A stretch of DNA of 64,000 bases from Streptomyces deccanensis (GCF_022385335.1 NZ_CP092431.1:3720001-3784000), one strand, 5' to 3'; numbered from the stretch's first letter, positions 7,940 through 16,253 are shown. The notes: generated by a model not told the origin, from the sequence alone. Program-made: numbers and translations.

Positions 7940-8983
7940 ATGACTGTGACCCTGGCGGACGTGGCGGCCCGTGCTCAGGTGTCGCCCGCGACCGTCTCCC
8001 GGGTGCTCAACGGGAACTATCCGGTGGCCGCGTCCACGCGCGAGCGGGTGCTGAAGGCTGTCGACGAGCTGGACTACGTCCTCAACGGACCCGCCAGCGC
8101 GCTCGCCGCCGCCACCTCCGACCTGGTCGGCATCCTGGTGAACGACATCGCCGACCCCTTCTTCGGGATCATGGCCGCGGCCATCCAGTCCGAGATCGGG
8201 GGGCCCGGCGGGCGCGCGGGCGGGGAGCGGCTGGGCGTGGTGTGCAATACGGGCGGCTCCCCGGAGCGCGAGCTGACGTATCTCACGCTGCTCCAGCGGC
8301 AGCGGGCCGCGGCCGTGGTGCTGACCGGTGGGGCCATCGAGGACCCGGCGCACCTGGCCGCCGTCGGCAACAAGCTGCGGAAGCTGGCGGAGGCCGGGAC
8401 GCGTGTGGTGCTGTGCGGGCGGCCGCCCACGCCGGAGGCCATCGCGATCACCTTCGACAACCGGGGCGGCGGCCAGGTGCTGACGGAGCACCTGATCGGG
8501 CTGGGGCACCGGCGCCTCGGGTACATCGCCGGGCCGGAGGAGCGGACGACGACCCGCCACCGGCTGGAGGGGCATCGCGCGGCGCTGGCGGCGGCCGGCA
8601 TCGAGGACGACCCCAGATGGACCGTGTACGGCCGCTACGACCGGCTCTCCGGGTACGAGGCGACGCTGGAGCTGTTGCGCCGGGACCCCTCCCTGACGGC
8701 CGTGGTCGCCGCCAACGACACGGTGGCGCTGGGCGCTTGCGCGGCGCTCCGCGACTCCGGGCTGCGCATCCCCGACGACGTGTCGGTGGCCGGGTTCGAC
8801 GACCTGCCGTTCAGCATCGACGCGGTGCCCGCCCTGACGACGGTACGGCTGCCGCTGTCGGACGCGGGGGCGCGGGCCGGGCGGATCGCCATGGGGCGCG
8901 AGGAGCCGCCGCCGGGCGGGATCGCCACGGTGCGGGGGGAGTTGATGGTGCGGGGGTCCAGCGGGGTGCCTCGGGAGGGATGA
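7940..8983 (+). CDS. LacI/GalR family transcriptional regulator
   Basis: 347 residues; ATG 7940 is ten bases after GGAGGA. The HTH and hinge occupy residues 1-60: VTLADVAARAQVSPATVSRVLNG is the near-consensus LacI recognition unit, then ERVLKAVDELDYVLNGPASALA is the hinge helix. Residues ~65-345 form the periplasmic-binding-protein-like effector domain (VGILVNDIADPFFG, VVLTGG, AVVAANDTVALGACAALRDSGLRIPDDVSVAGFDD). Divergent from the oxidoreductase operon with a LacI-type palindrome between them, so it is very likely the local repressor, induced by a substrate of that operon. Confidence 0.88.
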   Translation: MTVTLADVAARAQVSPATVSRVLNGNYPVAASTRERVLKAVDELDYVLNGPASALAAATSDLVGILVNDIADPFFGIMAAAIQSEIGGPGGRAGGERLGVVCNTGGSPERELTYLTLLQRQRAAAVVLTGGAIEDPAHLAAVGNKLRKLAEAGTRVVLCGRPPTPEAIAITFDNRGGGQVLTEHLIGLGHRRLGYIAGPEERTTTRHRLEGHRAALAAAGIEDDPRWTVYGRYDRLSGYEATLELLRRDPSLTAVVAANDTVALGACAALRDSGLRIPDDVSVAGFDDLPFSIDAVPALTTVRLPLSDAGARAGRIAMGREEPPPGGIATVRGELMVRGSSGVPREG

Positions 8984-9118
8984 GGGGTGGGGGGCGTGCT
9001 GTCCGGGCCGGGCCGGACCGGGCAGGTCGAACCAGGCGTCCCACATGGCCAAAACCCTACGGTGTGCGAGCGTGGATCTTCTCAACTTCGGCGTGAAGCA
9101 GGCGAGTTGACCTACGTT

Positions 9119-9137
9119 GGTGCTGATCATCAGCACC
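9119..9137. promoter_or_regulatory. 19-bp palindrome in the methyltransferase promoter region
   Basis: GGTGCTGAT-C-ATCAGCACC is a perfect inverted repeat with a single central base. It starts about ten bases downstream of a possible -35 box TTGACC and 28 bases upstream of the chosen GTG start, a good position for a repressor operator. Confidence 0.45.
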
Positions 9138-9164
9138 GAGACATCGGAACACCGGAGGCCTGCC

Positions 9165-10019
9165 GTGGTGAACGACGACCCCTCGACCGCAACCGGAACT
9201 GGAACCGAGACCGGAACCGGTAGGGGTGCCCGGCCCCGCCCCCGTATCGACACCAGCAAGCCGCACTCGGCGCGCTTCTGGAACTACTTCGTCGGCGGCA
9301 AGGACTACTACGAGGTCGACCGGGAGATCGGGGACCACATCAAGCAGATCTTCCCGGGTCTCGTCGACGTGGCCGTCACCAGCCGGCACTTCCTGGGCCG
9401 CGCCGTCCGCTACCTGGCCGACGAGCAGGGCGTACGTCAGTTCCTGGACGTCGGCACCGGGCTGCCGACCGCCGACAACACCCACGAGGTCGCCCAGCGC
9501 GCCGCCCCCGACGCCCGGATCGTGTACGTCGACAACGACCCGATCGTGCTGGCCCACGCGGACGCCCTGCTCGCCGGCACCCCCGAGGGCCGCACGGTCT
9601 ACCTGAACGCCGACCTCTACGCCCCCGAGACCATCCTGGAGGCGGCGGCCGACACGCTCGACCTCTCCCAGCCGGTCGGTCTGATGATCCTCAACACGCT
9701 CGGCCATGTCGCCGACCACGACCAGGCACGCGACCTGGTGAGCCGCCTGATGGCGGGCCTGCCGTCGGGGAGCCACCTGGTGATCAGCGACAGCACCGCC
9801 ACGAGCGAGGGCATGATCGCCGCGTCGGAGGCGTACAACGCGAGCGGCGCGGTGCCGTACCACGTCCGCAGCGTCGCCGAGATCGCCGCCTTCTTCGACG
9901 GCCTCGACCTGGCGGACCCGGGCGTCGTCCGGGTGCCCGAGTGGCGCCCCGACCACAGGAACCCGGCCGACGCCGCCTCGGCTGTCGACGCGTACTGCGG
10001 GGTGGGGCGCAAGCCGTGA
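9165..10019 (+). CDS. DUF574 / SAM-dependent methyltransferase (Methyltransf_19)
   Basis: 284 residues from GTG 9165, seven bases after GGAGG. After a low-complexity Thr/Gly-rich N-terminus comes the family hallmark PHSARFWNYFVGGKDYYEVDRE, then QFLDVGTGLPTADNTHEVAQ (SAM-binding motif I) and ARIVYVDNDPIVLAHADALL (motif II, Asp contacting SAM ribose). The C-terminal half is regular alpha/beta. These proteins are abundant in Streptomyces. Substrate is unknown. The N-terminus is encoded by a run of near-identical GGAAC units, a possible site of slippage. Confidence 0.85.
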   Translation: MVNDDPSTATGTGTETGTGRGARPRPRIDTSKPHSARFWNYFVGGKDYYEVDREIGDHIKQIFPGLVDVAVTSRHFLGRAVRYLADEQGVRQFLDVGTGLPTADNTHEVAQRAAPDARIVYVDNDPIVLAHADALLAGTPEGRTVYLNADLYAPETILEAAADTLDLSQPVGLMILNTLGHVADHDQARDLVSRLMAGLPSGSHLVISDSTATSEGMIAASEAYNASGAVPYHVRSVAEIAAFFDGLDLADPGVVRVPEWRPDHRNPADAASAVDAYCGVGRKP

Positions 10020-10029
10020 GCCGCGCCGC

Positions 10030-10512
10030 TCACGGGCTCGGACGGGACGCGGGCGGCCGGGGAGTCCGCGTGGCGTTGAACGCCTGGATGGCCGCTGCCG
10101 CCAAGGCGAGGGCGCAGAGTGCCGTGCCGCCGAGGACGAGCGGGTTCACCCAGCCGGGTACCAGCTCGGTCGCCGTGCCCTCCTCCGTGACGCACCGCAC
10201 GCTGACCGGCAGGGTCATCCGGGTCACCACGTAGTCGCCGGGGGCTCCGGCGGCCGTGCACATCTGCTCCGGGTCCAGGACGTAGAAGCCGCTCATCACG
10301 CCGTACGCGTACGCGCCCAGCGCCGCCGCGCCGCCGCCGATCGCGAGCAGCGCACACGAACCGGCGTCCGGCAGACGACGCCGTCCACCGCCCGGCCACC
10401 CGCGTCGCGCGCGCAGGGCCAGTGCCACGGCCGAGGCCAGGACGACCAAGGGGGTGCCGAACGGCGCGAGGGTGAGGGTCAAGAAGAGGACGCCGTAGAA
10501 GAAGTTCTCCAT
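10030..10512 (-). CDS. hypothetical membrane protein
   Basis: 160 residues starting MENFFYGVLFLTLTLAPFG. Three hydrophobic segments are visible: residues ~4-38 (one long or two short helices), ~55-75 (CALLAIGGGAAALGAYAYG) and ~128-150 (PLVLGGTALCALALAAAAI). A soluble loop between the last two carries two Cys (EQMCTAAG, VRCVTEE) that could form a disulfide outside the cell. No family recognised. The gene ends ten bases from the convergent methyltransferase gene. Confidence 0.6.
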   Translation of the reverse strand: MENFFYGVLFLTLTLAPFGTPLVVLASAVALALRARRGWPGGGRRRLPDAGSCALLAIGGGAAALGAYAYGVMSGFYVLDPEQMCTAAGAPGDYVVTRMTLPVSVRCVTEEGTATELVPGWVNPLVLGGTALCALALAAAAIQAFNATRTPRPPASRPSP

Positions 10513-10718
10513 GTTTCCGCGGACTTCTCCGGGGGGTCGGTGGTTCCTGGGGCCGACGGTTCCTGGGGCCGGCAGTTCGGGGGCCGGCAGTTCCGGGGCG
10601 ACGGGTCGGCAGGAGTCGCGGGTGTTGTCACGGAGCGTGATCGTTCGACGCGCGAGGGTCACCGGTGCGCCGTACGTTGGGCGGGCAAGGCAGTACACCA
10701 CCCCACCAAGGAGTAACC

Positions 10719-10928
10719 ATGGCCGCCAAGGACAAGGGCAGCATGGACAAGATCAAGGGCAAGGCCAAGGAGATGACCGGGAAGGTCACCGGCGATCGCG
10801 CGCAGCAGGCCGAGGGCAAGATGCAGCAGGCGCGCGGCGAGGCGAAGAAGGTGAAGGGCAAGGCGCAGGAGCGCGTGCAGGAGCGTACGCGGGAGGCGCA
10901 GCGCCCGGCGCGACGCGCCGGCATCTGA
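10719..10928 (+). CDS. CsbD family stress-response protein
   Basis: 69 residues; the ATG follows AAGGAGTAACC. The sequence DKIKGKAKEMTGKVTGDRAQQAEGKMQQARGEAKKVKGKAQE is the Lys/Gly/Ala-rich amphipathic repeat pattern of CsbD (the small general-stress protein first described as sigma-B dependent in Bacillus). It is a monocistronic gene followed by a 31-bp direct repeat and a strong hairpin terminator. Its molecular function is unknown in the family as a whole. Confidence 0.85.
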   Translation: MAAKDKGSMDKIKGKAKEMTGKVTGDRAQQAEGKMQQARGEAKKVKGKAQERVQERTREAQRPARRAGI

Positions 10929-10956
10929 CGCCGACGCCGAACGCGCCACGCCGCCT

Positions 10957-11028
10957 ACGCGCGAGCGTGTGACGCCGACGCGTGGGCAGGTGCGCCGACG
11001 CGCGAGCGTCTGACGCCGACGCGTGGGC
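10957..11028 (+). repeat. 31-bp direct repeat, two copies
   Basis: Copies at 10957-10987 and 10998-11028 differ at one base. Each begins ACGCGCGAGCGT and ends GACGCCGACGCGTGGGC. A shorter third relative (GACGCCGACGC) is at the end of the csbD gene (10928-10938). They lie between csbD and its terminator. Confidence 0.7.
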
Positions 11029-11044
11029 GCGGCTGACGGCAGTG

Positions 11045-11077
11045 GAAGGGGGCTCCCCGGTGCGGGGAGCCCCCTTC
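11045..11077 (+). terminator. hairpin terminator after csbD
   Basis: A perfect 15-bp stem: GAAGGGGGCTCCCCG (11045-11059) with CGGGGAGCCCCCTTC (11063-11077) and a 3-base loop. No T-run, as usual for Streptomyces. Confidence 0.75.
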
Positions 11078-11124
11078 GCTCGGTCGCCGGTGAGTAGCTC
11101 GGGGTTCACGGGTACTCGGCGCGC

Positions 11125-12126
11125 ATGGAGACCCAGGTGGCAGGGCCGGCGTTGCCGGAGAGCAGGGGCGCCGTCTCGGCTGCCGTCACGCGGTTTCTGC
11201 GGGGCGCGGGGCCGCCGCCCGACAGCCGGGTGATCGCCGGGGCCGACCCGTTCGGCGACGATCTCCAGCTCGCGCTCTACCTCTGCTACGAACTGCACTA
11301 CCGAGGCTTCGCCGACGTCGACGCCGACCTCGAGTGGGACCCGGAGCTGCTGCGCTGCCGGGCGGCCCTGGAGTGGCCGTTCCTCGAAAGCCTGCGGGAC
11401 CGGGCGACCCGGCACGTGAGCGCCCGGGACGCCCTGGACGACCTGCTCGTGGAACCGGCGGGCGACGGCGACGGTGGCGGCGGGGTCGGCGACTTCCTCC
11501 AGGACGAGGGCGAACTGTGGCAGGTGCGCGAGTACGCCGCGCAGCGCTCCCTCTACCACCTGAAGGAGGCCGACCCGCACGCCTGGGTGCTGCCCCGTCT
11601 GTGGGGGCGGGCCAAGGCGGGCATGGCCGCCGTCGAGTTCGACGAGTTCGGCGGGGGCCGGGCCGAGCGGGTGCACGCGCGTCTCTTCGCCGACCTCATG
11701 ACCGACCTGGGGCTCGACCCGACGTACGGCCGGTACGTCGACGCCGCCGGTGCCGAGGCGCTGGCCCTGGTGAACCTGATGTCCCTCTTCGGCCTGCACC
11801 GGGCGCTGCGTGGTGCCCTCGTCGGACACTTCGCGACGGTTGAGATCACCTCCTCCCCCGGCTCCCGCCGGCTCGCCCGCGCCATGCGGCGGACCGGGGC
11901 CGGCCCCGCCGCCGAGCACTTCTACGACGAGCACGTCGAGGCCGACGCCGTGCACGAGCAGGTCGTACGACGGGACGTCGTCGCCGGGCTGCTGGAGGAG
12001 GAACCACAACTGGACGCCGACGTCGCCTTCGGCGTCGACGCCACCAACCACCTGGAGGACGCCCTCGCCGCCCGCCTCCTCACCGCGTGGCGCACGGGCC
12101 GGTCGTCGCTCCGCACGCCGGTCTGA
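11125..12126 (+). CDS. haem-oxygenase-like diiron protein (iron-containing redox enzyme family)
   Basis: 333 residues, ATG 11125 without a clear ribosome binding site. All-helical protein with acid/His-rich helices typical of haem-oxygenase-like diiron oxidases: ELHYRGF at residues 56-61, YAAQRSLYHLKEADPHAW, then AGMAAVEFDEFGGGRAERVHARLFADLM, and a late helix EHFYDEHVEADAVHEQ. These supply the Glu/Asp/His ligands of a dinuclear iron site. Characterised relatives perform O2-dependent oxidations of small molecules. Followed closely by a CDGSH protein and an FAD-Rieske oxidoreductase, suggesting a dedicated iron-sulfur electron supply. The substrate is unknown. Confidence 0.7.
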   Translation: METQVAGPALPESRGAVSAAVTRFLRGAGPPPDSRVIAGADPFGDDLQLALYLCYELHYRGFADVDADLEWDPELLRCRAALEWPFLESLRDRATRHVSARDALDDLLVEPAGDGDGGGGVGDFLQDEGELWQVREYAAQRSLYHLKEADPHAWVLPRLWGRAKAGMAAVEFDEFGGGRAERVHARLFADLMTDLGLDPTYGRYVDAAGAEALALVNLMSLFGLHRALRGALVGHFATVEITSSPGSRRLARAMRRTGAGPAAEHFYDEHVEADAVHEQVVRRDVVAGLLEEEPQLDADVAFGVDATNHLEDALAARLLTAWRTGRSSLRTPV

Positions 12127-12138
12127 GGAGGTGCGGGG

Positions 12139-12234
12139 ATGGGGGACGCCGTCACCCGCAGGACGTCGCCGCTCCGAGGTGGCGTCGACGAGAGGGGAGA
12201 GCTGGTGATCATCCGTGCCGAACGGTTCCGCTGA
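12139..12234 (+). CDS. possible 31-aa ORF overlapping the CDGSH start
   Basis: ATG at 12139 follows a very strong site (GAGGAGGTGCGGGG) just after the diiron gene stop. The frame runs MGDAVTRRTSPLRGGVDERGELVII... to TGA at 12232-12234, overlapping the first codons of the CDGSH gene in another frame. It may serve only to bring ribosomes to the downstream GTG, or the CDGSH start may be misplaced. Weakly supported. Confidence 0.25.
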   Translation: MGDAVTRRTSPLRGGVDERGELVIIRAERFR

Positions 12235-12490
12235 CCGCCGTCGCGTCGCCCTGCAGCGGCCCGGGCCGTTGCTGGTCGAGGGGCCCGTCGAGGTCGTGTT
12301 GGAGGACGGTACGACGGTGTCGTCGGACCGCTTCTGCGTGGCCCTGTGCACCTGCCGCCGCAGCCGCATCTACCCGTGGTGCGACACCAGCCACCGGCGC
12401 CGGGCCCCCGCCGCCGCCGGTGAGCGCAGGTCGACCACCGGCCCCGCCACCGCCGACGACCCCCGCCGCACCCAACCGCCGCCCGACTGA
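12215..12490 (+). CDS. CDGSH-type iron-sulfur protein
   Basis: 91 residues from GTG 12215. It carries the signature C-x-C-x2-S-x3-P-x-C-D-x-S-H as CTCRRSRIYPWCDTSH (about residues 45-60). This gives the three Cys and one His ligands of a [2Fe-2S] cluster of mitoNEET type; the usual Gly of CDGSH is Thr here. The C-terminal tail is Pro/Thr-rich. Likely an electron carrier for the haem-oxygenase-like protein upstream or the Rieske oxidoreductase 15 bases downstream. Confidence 0.8.
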   Translation: MPNGSADRRRVALQRPGPLLVEGPVEVVLEDGTTVSSDRFCVALCTCRRSRIYPWCDTSHRRRAPAAAGERRSTTGPATADDPRRTQPPPD

Positions 12491-12505
12491 AGGGACCCCC
12501 GAGTC

Positions 12506-14032
12506 ATGCAGCAGAAGCAGCCCGCGCAGAAGTCGTACTGGATCGAGAGCGCGCCGCAGGAGGGCGCGTACCCGGCGCTGGACGGGGAGTTGGTCGTCGA
12601 CGTGGCGGTGGTGGGGGCCGGGATCGCGGGGATCAGTACGGCGTGGGAGCTGGCCCGGCGGGGGCGGCGGGTGGCCCTGCTGGAGGCGGACCGGGTCGCC
12701 GCCGGCGTCACCGGGCACACGACCGCCAAGGTGTCCGCGCTGCACACGCTGATCTACGACCGGCTGCGGCGGACCCGTGGCGCCGAGGCCGCCGCGCTGT
12801 ACGCGCGGTCCCAGACCGAGGCGATCCGGCACGCCGCCGAGGTGGTGGAGGAGCTGGGGATCAGCTGCGACTGGGAGGACGCGGCGTCCTACACGTACGC
12901 CGAGGACGAGGTCGGTGTCGCGGAGCTGCGCGCCGAGGCGGAGGCGGCGCGCGAGGCCGGGCTGCCCGCCGAGTTCGTGACGGAGACGGGGCTGCCGTTC
13001 CCGGTCGCGGGGGCGGTGCGGGTGGCGGACCAGGCGCAGTTCCACCCCCGCAGGTATCTGCTGGCCCTGGTGGACGATCTGGTGCGGCAGGGCGCGGCGG
13101 TGCACGAGGGGACGCGGGTGGTGCGGCTGAAGGAGGGGACGCCGTGCCGGCTGACGACCGAGGCGGGGTTCACGGTGACCGCCAGGGACGTCGTGATCGC
13201 CACGCACTACCCCGTCTTCGACCGGGCGCTGCTCTTCACCCGGCTCTCCGCCCGCCGCGAACTCGTCCTCGCCGCGCCGGTCCCGGCCGACGCCGACCCG
13301 CACGGCATGTACATCACGCAGGAGCAGCGCACCCGTTCGGTGCGGACCACCCCGTACGACGAGGGGCGGCGGCTGCTGATCGTCACCGGGGAGCATTTCA
13401 CCCCGGGCACCGCCGAGGTCGACGAACGGTTCGGGCTGCTGGCGGACTGGGCCACCGAACGCTTCGGCCCCCTCGACTTCACCCACCGCTGGGCCACGCA
13501 GGACAACGACTCCACCGACTCCGTCCCCCTCGTCGGGCCCTTCCACGCGGGCAGCCGGCCCAGCTGGGTGGCGACCGGGTTCGGCGGCTGGGGCATGAGC
13601 GGCGGCATCATGGCCGGGCGGCTGCTGGCCGAGCAGATCACCGGGCACAAGTCGCCGTGGAGCGATCTGTACGACCCGCGCCGGGTGCTCAGCGCGGTGC
13701 GGGAGGCGCCGAGTTTCCTCAAGCACCAGGCTCAGGTGGCCCGGCATTTCGTCGGCGACCGGATCTGCGCGGCCGGGGGCGGCTCCGTGGAGGCGATCGC
13801 CCCCGGGGACGGCGCGGTCGTCCGGGTCGGCGGGCATCCGTGCGCGGTCCACCGCGACGACGCGGGCTCGCTGCACGCCGTCTCCGCCCGCTGCACGCAC
13901 ATGGGCTGCCTGGTCGGCTTCAACCGCGCCGAACGCGCGTGGGAATGCCCGTGCCACGGCTCCCGCTTCGACCCCGAGGGCCACATCATCCAGGGCCCGG
14001 CGACGAAGCCCCTGGAACGACGGGACATCTGA
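12506..14032 (+). CDS. FAD-dependent oxidoreductase with C-terminal Rieske [2Fe-2S] domain
   Basis: 508 residues. The N-terminal DAO-type FAD fold begins DVAVVGAGIAGISTAWELARRGRRVALLEAD (GxGxxG dinucleotide motif, Glu for ribose), then GVTGHTTAKVSALHTLIYDRL. The flavin-closing segment FGGWGMSGGIMAGRL is near residue 355. Residues ~415-508 form a Rieske domain with C463-x-H465 and C481-x-x-H484 as cluster ligands, and C468/C483 positioned for the usual disulfide. The fusion allows electron transfer between flavin and cluster in one chain. It completes a three-gene iron/redox group. Substrate unknown; a widespread arrangement in Streptomyces and Bacillus. Confidence 0.88.
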   Translation: MQQKQPAQKSYWIESAPQEGAYPALDGELVVDVAVVGAGIAGISTAWELARRGRRVALLEADRVAAGVTGHTTAKVSALHTLIYDRLRRTRGAEAAALYARSQTEAIRHAAEVVEELGISCDWEDAASYTYAEDEVGVAELRAEAEAAREAGLPAEFVTETGLPFPVAGAVRVADQAQFHPRRYLLALVDDLVRQGAAVHEGTRVVRLKEGTPCRLTTEAGFTVTARDVVIATHYPVFDRALLFTRLSARRELVLAAPVPADADPHGMYITQEQRTRSVRTTPYDEGRRLLIVTGEHFTPGTAEVDERFGLLADWATERFGPLDFTHRWATQDNDSTDSVPLVGPFHAGSRPSWVATGFGGWGMSGGIMAGRLLAEQITGHKSPWSDLYDPRRVLSAVREAPSFLKHQAQVARHFVGDRICAAGGGSVEAIAPGDGAVVRVGGHPCAVHRDDAGSLHAVSARCTHMGCLVGFNRAERAWECPCHGSRFDPEGHIIQGPATKPLERRDI

Positions 14033-14125
14033 GATGGGCCGCCTCTTCCCCCGTTCCCTTCCACTCCCCGGCCCACCCCGGGCGGGGTGCCGTACCGGCC
14101 CGGTCGGCGTGTACGGTCCGAAGGC

Positions 14126-14932
14126 ATGAAACTCGCGTTCTCCACCCTCGGTGTCCCCGGTCTCCCCATCGCCGACGTCGTACGACTCGCCGCGACGCAC
14201 GGCTACCACGGCGTCGAACTGCGTGCCCACCCCGAGGAGCCGGTGCATCCGGGCATCGGGGCCGACCAACGGGCCGAGGTGGCGGCCGAGTTCAAGGCGG
14301 CGGGCGTGGAGATCCTGGGGGTCGCCGGCTACGCGCGGGTCGCCGCGCCGGGTGACGACGGTCCCGTACTGGACGAGATCCGCGCCCTCCTCGACCTGGC
14401 CCGCGATCTGGGCGCCCCCTTCGTCCGTGTCTTCCCCGGCGCCGACCTGGCCGGCGGCCAGAGCGCGGAGGAGGCCGACGTGATCGCGGCCCGGCGGCTG
14501 GGCACGGCGGCGGAGGACGCGGCCGACCGGGGCGTACGCGTCCTGCTGGAGACCCATGACTCGCACCGCACCGGCGCCGACGCGATCCGGGTGCTCGGCC
14601 CGGTCGGCCACGGCAGCGTCGGCTCGCTCTGGGACGTGATGCACACCTGGCTCGGCGGCGAACAGCCCGCCGAGTCCTACGCCGCCCTCTCCCCCTTCCT
14701 CGGCTACGTCCAGGTCAAGGACATCGCCTCCGCCGACGACACCACCCCGGTCGCGCTCGGCGCGGGGGTCCTCCCGCTCGGCGAGTGCGTCGAACTGCTC
14801 TCCCGCAAGGACTGGGACGGCTGGCTGTGCTGGGAGTACGAGAAGCGGTGGTACGAGGCGGCCGCGCCGCTGCCGGAACTGCTGGCGGCGGGACGGGAGC
14901 ACCTGGGTCGGCTCCTCAACGACGCGGCGTGA
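14126..14932 (+). CDS. sugar phosphate isomerase/epimerase, TIM barrel
   Basis: 268 residues from ATG 14126 (MKLAFSTLGVPGLP). Barrel strands with metal ligands are visible: GYHGVELRAHP, FVRVFPGAD, VLLETHDSH (Glu and His), GSLWDVMHTW (Asp and His), YVQVKDIAS and the terminal WLCWEYEKRW (Glu). This is the xylose-isomerase-like fold of hydroxypyruvate isomerase and inosose epimerase relatives. It stands alone, closed by a hairpin terminator. Substrate unknown. It is only distantly related to the other barrel at 4557-5396. Confidence 0.8.
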   Translation: MKLAFSTLGVPGLPIADVVRLAATHGYHGVELRAHPEEPVHPGIGADQRAEVAAEFKAAGVEILGVAGYARVAAPGDDGPVLDEIRALLDLARDLGAPFVRVFPGADLAGGQSAEEADVIAARRLGTAAEDAADRGVRVLLETHDSHRTGADAIRVLGPVGHGSVGSLWDVMHTWLGGEQPAESYAALSPFLGYVQVKDIASADDTTPVALGAGVLPLGECVELLSRKDWDGWLCWEYEKRWYEAAAPLPELLAAGREHLGRLLNDAA

Positions 14933-14964
14933 AGCTCACCCCTCACGACTGTCCGTAAAGCGCT

Positions 14965-14994
14965 GGCCTGAGCTTGAGAAATCAAGCTCGGGCC
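14965..14994 (+). terminator. hairpin terminator
   Basis: A 13-bp stem (one G.T pair): GGCCTGAGCTTGA, loop GAAA, TCAAGCTCGGGCC, followed by TTGTGC. It lies 32 bases after the isomerase stop. The open frame that starts inside this hairpin upstream of the MHYT gene is therefore not its real N-terminus. Confidence 0.75.
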
Positions 14995-15171
14995 TTGTGC
15001 GTTGCGGATTTTGACCACGAATCAGTATCGAGCCACCCAAAGCCGATCACCCGCCGAACAGATACCGACAGTAACTCTTGGAAAACGGAGCGCTCCAGTA
15101 CGCGCTTGCAGCAGACTTGCCTCCCGCGAACAGCCATGCGCAACTGGCCACGTATCGGGGGGATTTGGCAT

Positions 15172-16101
15172 ATGCAAGGCACGGTCGACGGTTTCAGCTA
15201 CGGCGCGGTCACCCCGGTGGCCGCCTATGTCATGGCCTGTCTGGGCTCCGCGCTCGGACTGCGCTGCGTGGTCAGGTCGGTCTACAACGAGCGGTCCTGG
15301 AAACCCGGTTGGCTGGCCCTCGGAGCCGCGAGCATCGGCTGCGGCATCTGGACGATGCACTTCATCGCGATGGTCGGCTTCCGGGTGAAGGAGAGCCCCA
15401 TCCACTACGACGTCGGGCTGACGGTGCTCAGCCTCGCCGTCGCCATCACCGTCGTCGGCATCGGGGTCTTCGCCGTGGGCTACCGCGGCGTCAGCAGGTC
15501 CACCCTCTGTGCGGCGGGATGCGTGACGGGCCTCGGGGTGGCCGCGATGCACTACCTGGGCATGGCGGCCATCCAGTTGCACGGCTACATCCACTACGAC
15601 CTGGCCGTCGTCGCCCTCTCGATCGGCATCGCCATCGTCGCCGCGACCGCCGCGCTCTGGGCGGCCGTGTCGATCCGGGGCTTCGTGACGAGCCTGGGGG
15701 CCAGCCTGGTGATGGGGGTGGCCGTGTCCGGCATGCACTACACCGGGATGGCGGCGGTGGGGGTGCGTCTGCACGGCACGACCGGCGGCACGTTCACCGG
15801 TGAGTCACCCACGACGATCCTGCTGCCGATGCTCATCGGACCGGTCATCTTCCTGCTTCTCGCGGGTGTCGTCGTGATGTTCGACCCGATGCTCGTCCTG
15901 GGCGAGGGCGACTGGGACCGCACGGCCGGCCGACAGCCGGAACGGCAGCGGCCCGAGCCCCGGCAGCTCGGGCGGGGCGACCGCCCCGACGTGCCGCTCC
16001 AGCACCCCGACGACTCCTCCCCCACGTCCTTCTTCGATCCCCAGCCCCGGCGCCCGCGCCAGGAGCCGCACGGCGCGGGGCGCCGCGTCCGGGAGTGGTG
16101 A
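15172..16101 (+). CDS. MHYT-domain membrane sensor protein
   Basis: 309 residues from ATG 15172, preceded by GGGGGGA. Seven predicted transmembrane helices. The three MHYT motifs are clear: TMHFIAMVGF (~residue 63), AMHYLGMAAI (~126) and GMHYTGMAAV (~190). In this family the Met/His residues are proposed to bind copper near the outer membrane face and sense O2, CO or NO. Unlike many members there is no GGDEF/EAL output domain. Instead a Pro/Arg-rich cytoplasmic tail of about 70 residues follows, so the output partner is unknown. The 180-base leader after the preceding terminator is AT-richer and probably holds the promoter. Confidence 0.85.
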   Translation: MQGTVDGFSYGAVTPVAAYVMACLGSALGLRCVVRSVYNERSWKPGWLALGAASIGCGIWTMHFIAMVGFRVKESPIHYDVGLTVLSLAVAITVVGIGVFAVGYRGVSRSTLCAAGCVTGLGVAAMHYLGMAAIQLHGYIHYDLAVVALSIGIAIVAATAALWAAVSIRGFVTSLGASLVMGVAVSGMHYTGMAAVGVRLHGTTGGTFTGESPTTILLPMLIGPVIFLLLAGVVVMFDPMLVLGEGDWDRTAGRQPERQRPEPRQLGRGDRPDVPLQHPDDSSPTSFFDPQPRRPRQEPHGAGRRVREW

Positions 16102-16253
16102 GGCGGCGGTTCACGCCCGGGTGGTGAGGTCCTCGTCCGTGATGGCGCGAACCACCCGGCACGGCGTGCCGAGCGCCACGGTCTCTTCTTCCTCACGAGA
16201 GCCCGACACCGCGGGACACTCCCTTTCTCGACGTGACGCTGTGCGGGGTGGCG

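Noticed and set aside
10957..11028. 31-bp direct repeats as an attachment site or CRISPR remnant
   Set aside because: Only two copies, 10 bp apart, next to csbD, no integrase or tRNA; more likely local duplication.
12209..14902. 897-codon minus-strand open frame across the redox and isomerase genes
   Set aside because: It covers several well-supported plus-strand genes and has no recognisable domain; a high-GC artefact.
4557..14932. The two TIM-barrel isomerases as a duplicated pair
   Set aside because: They are on opposite strands 9 kb apart with low similarity outside the shared fold motifs.
14974..15171. Upstream extension of the MHYT protein by 66 codons
   Set aside because: It would begin inside the preceding terminator hairpin, and the strong ribosome binding site supports ATG 15172.
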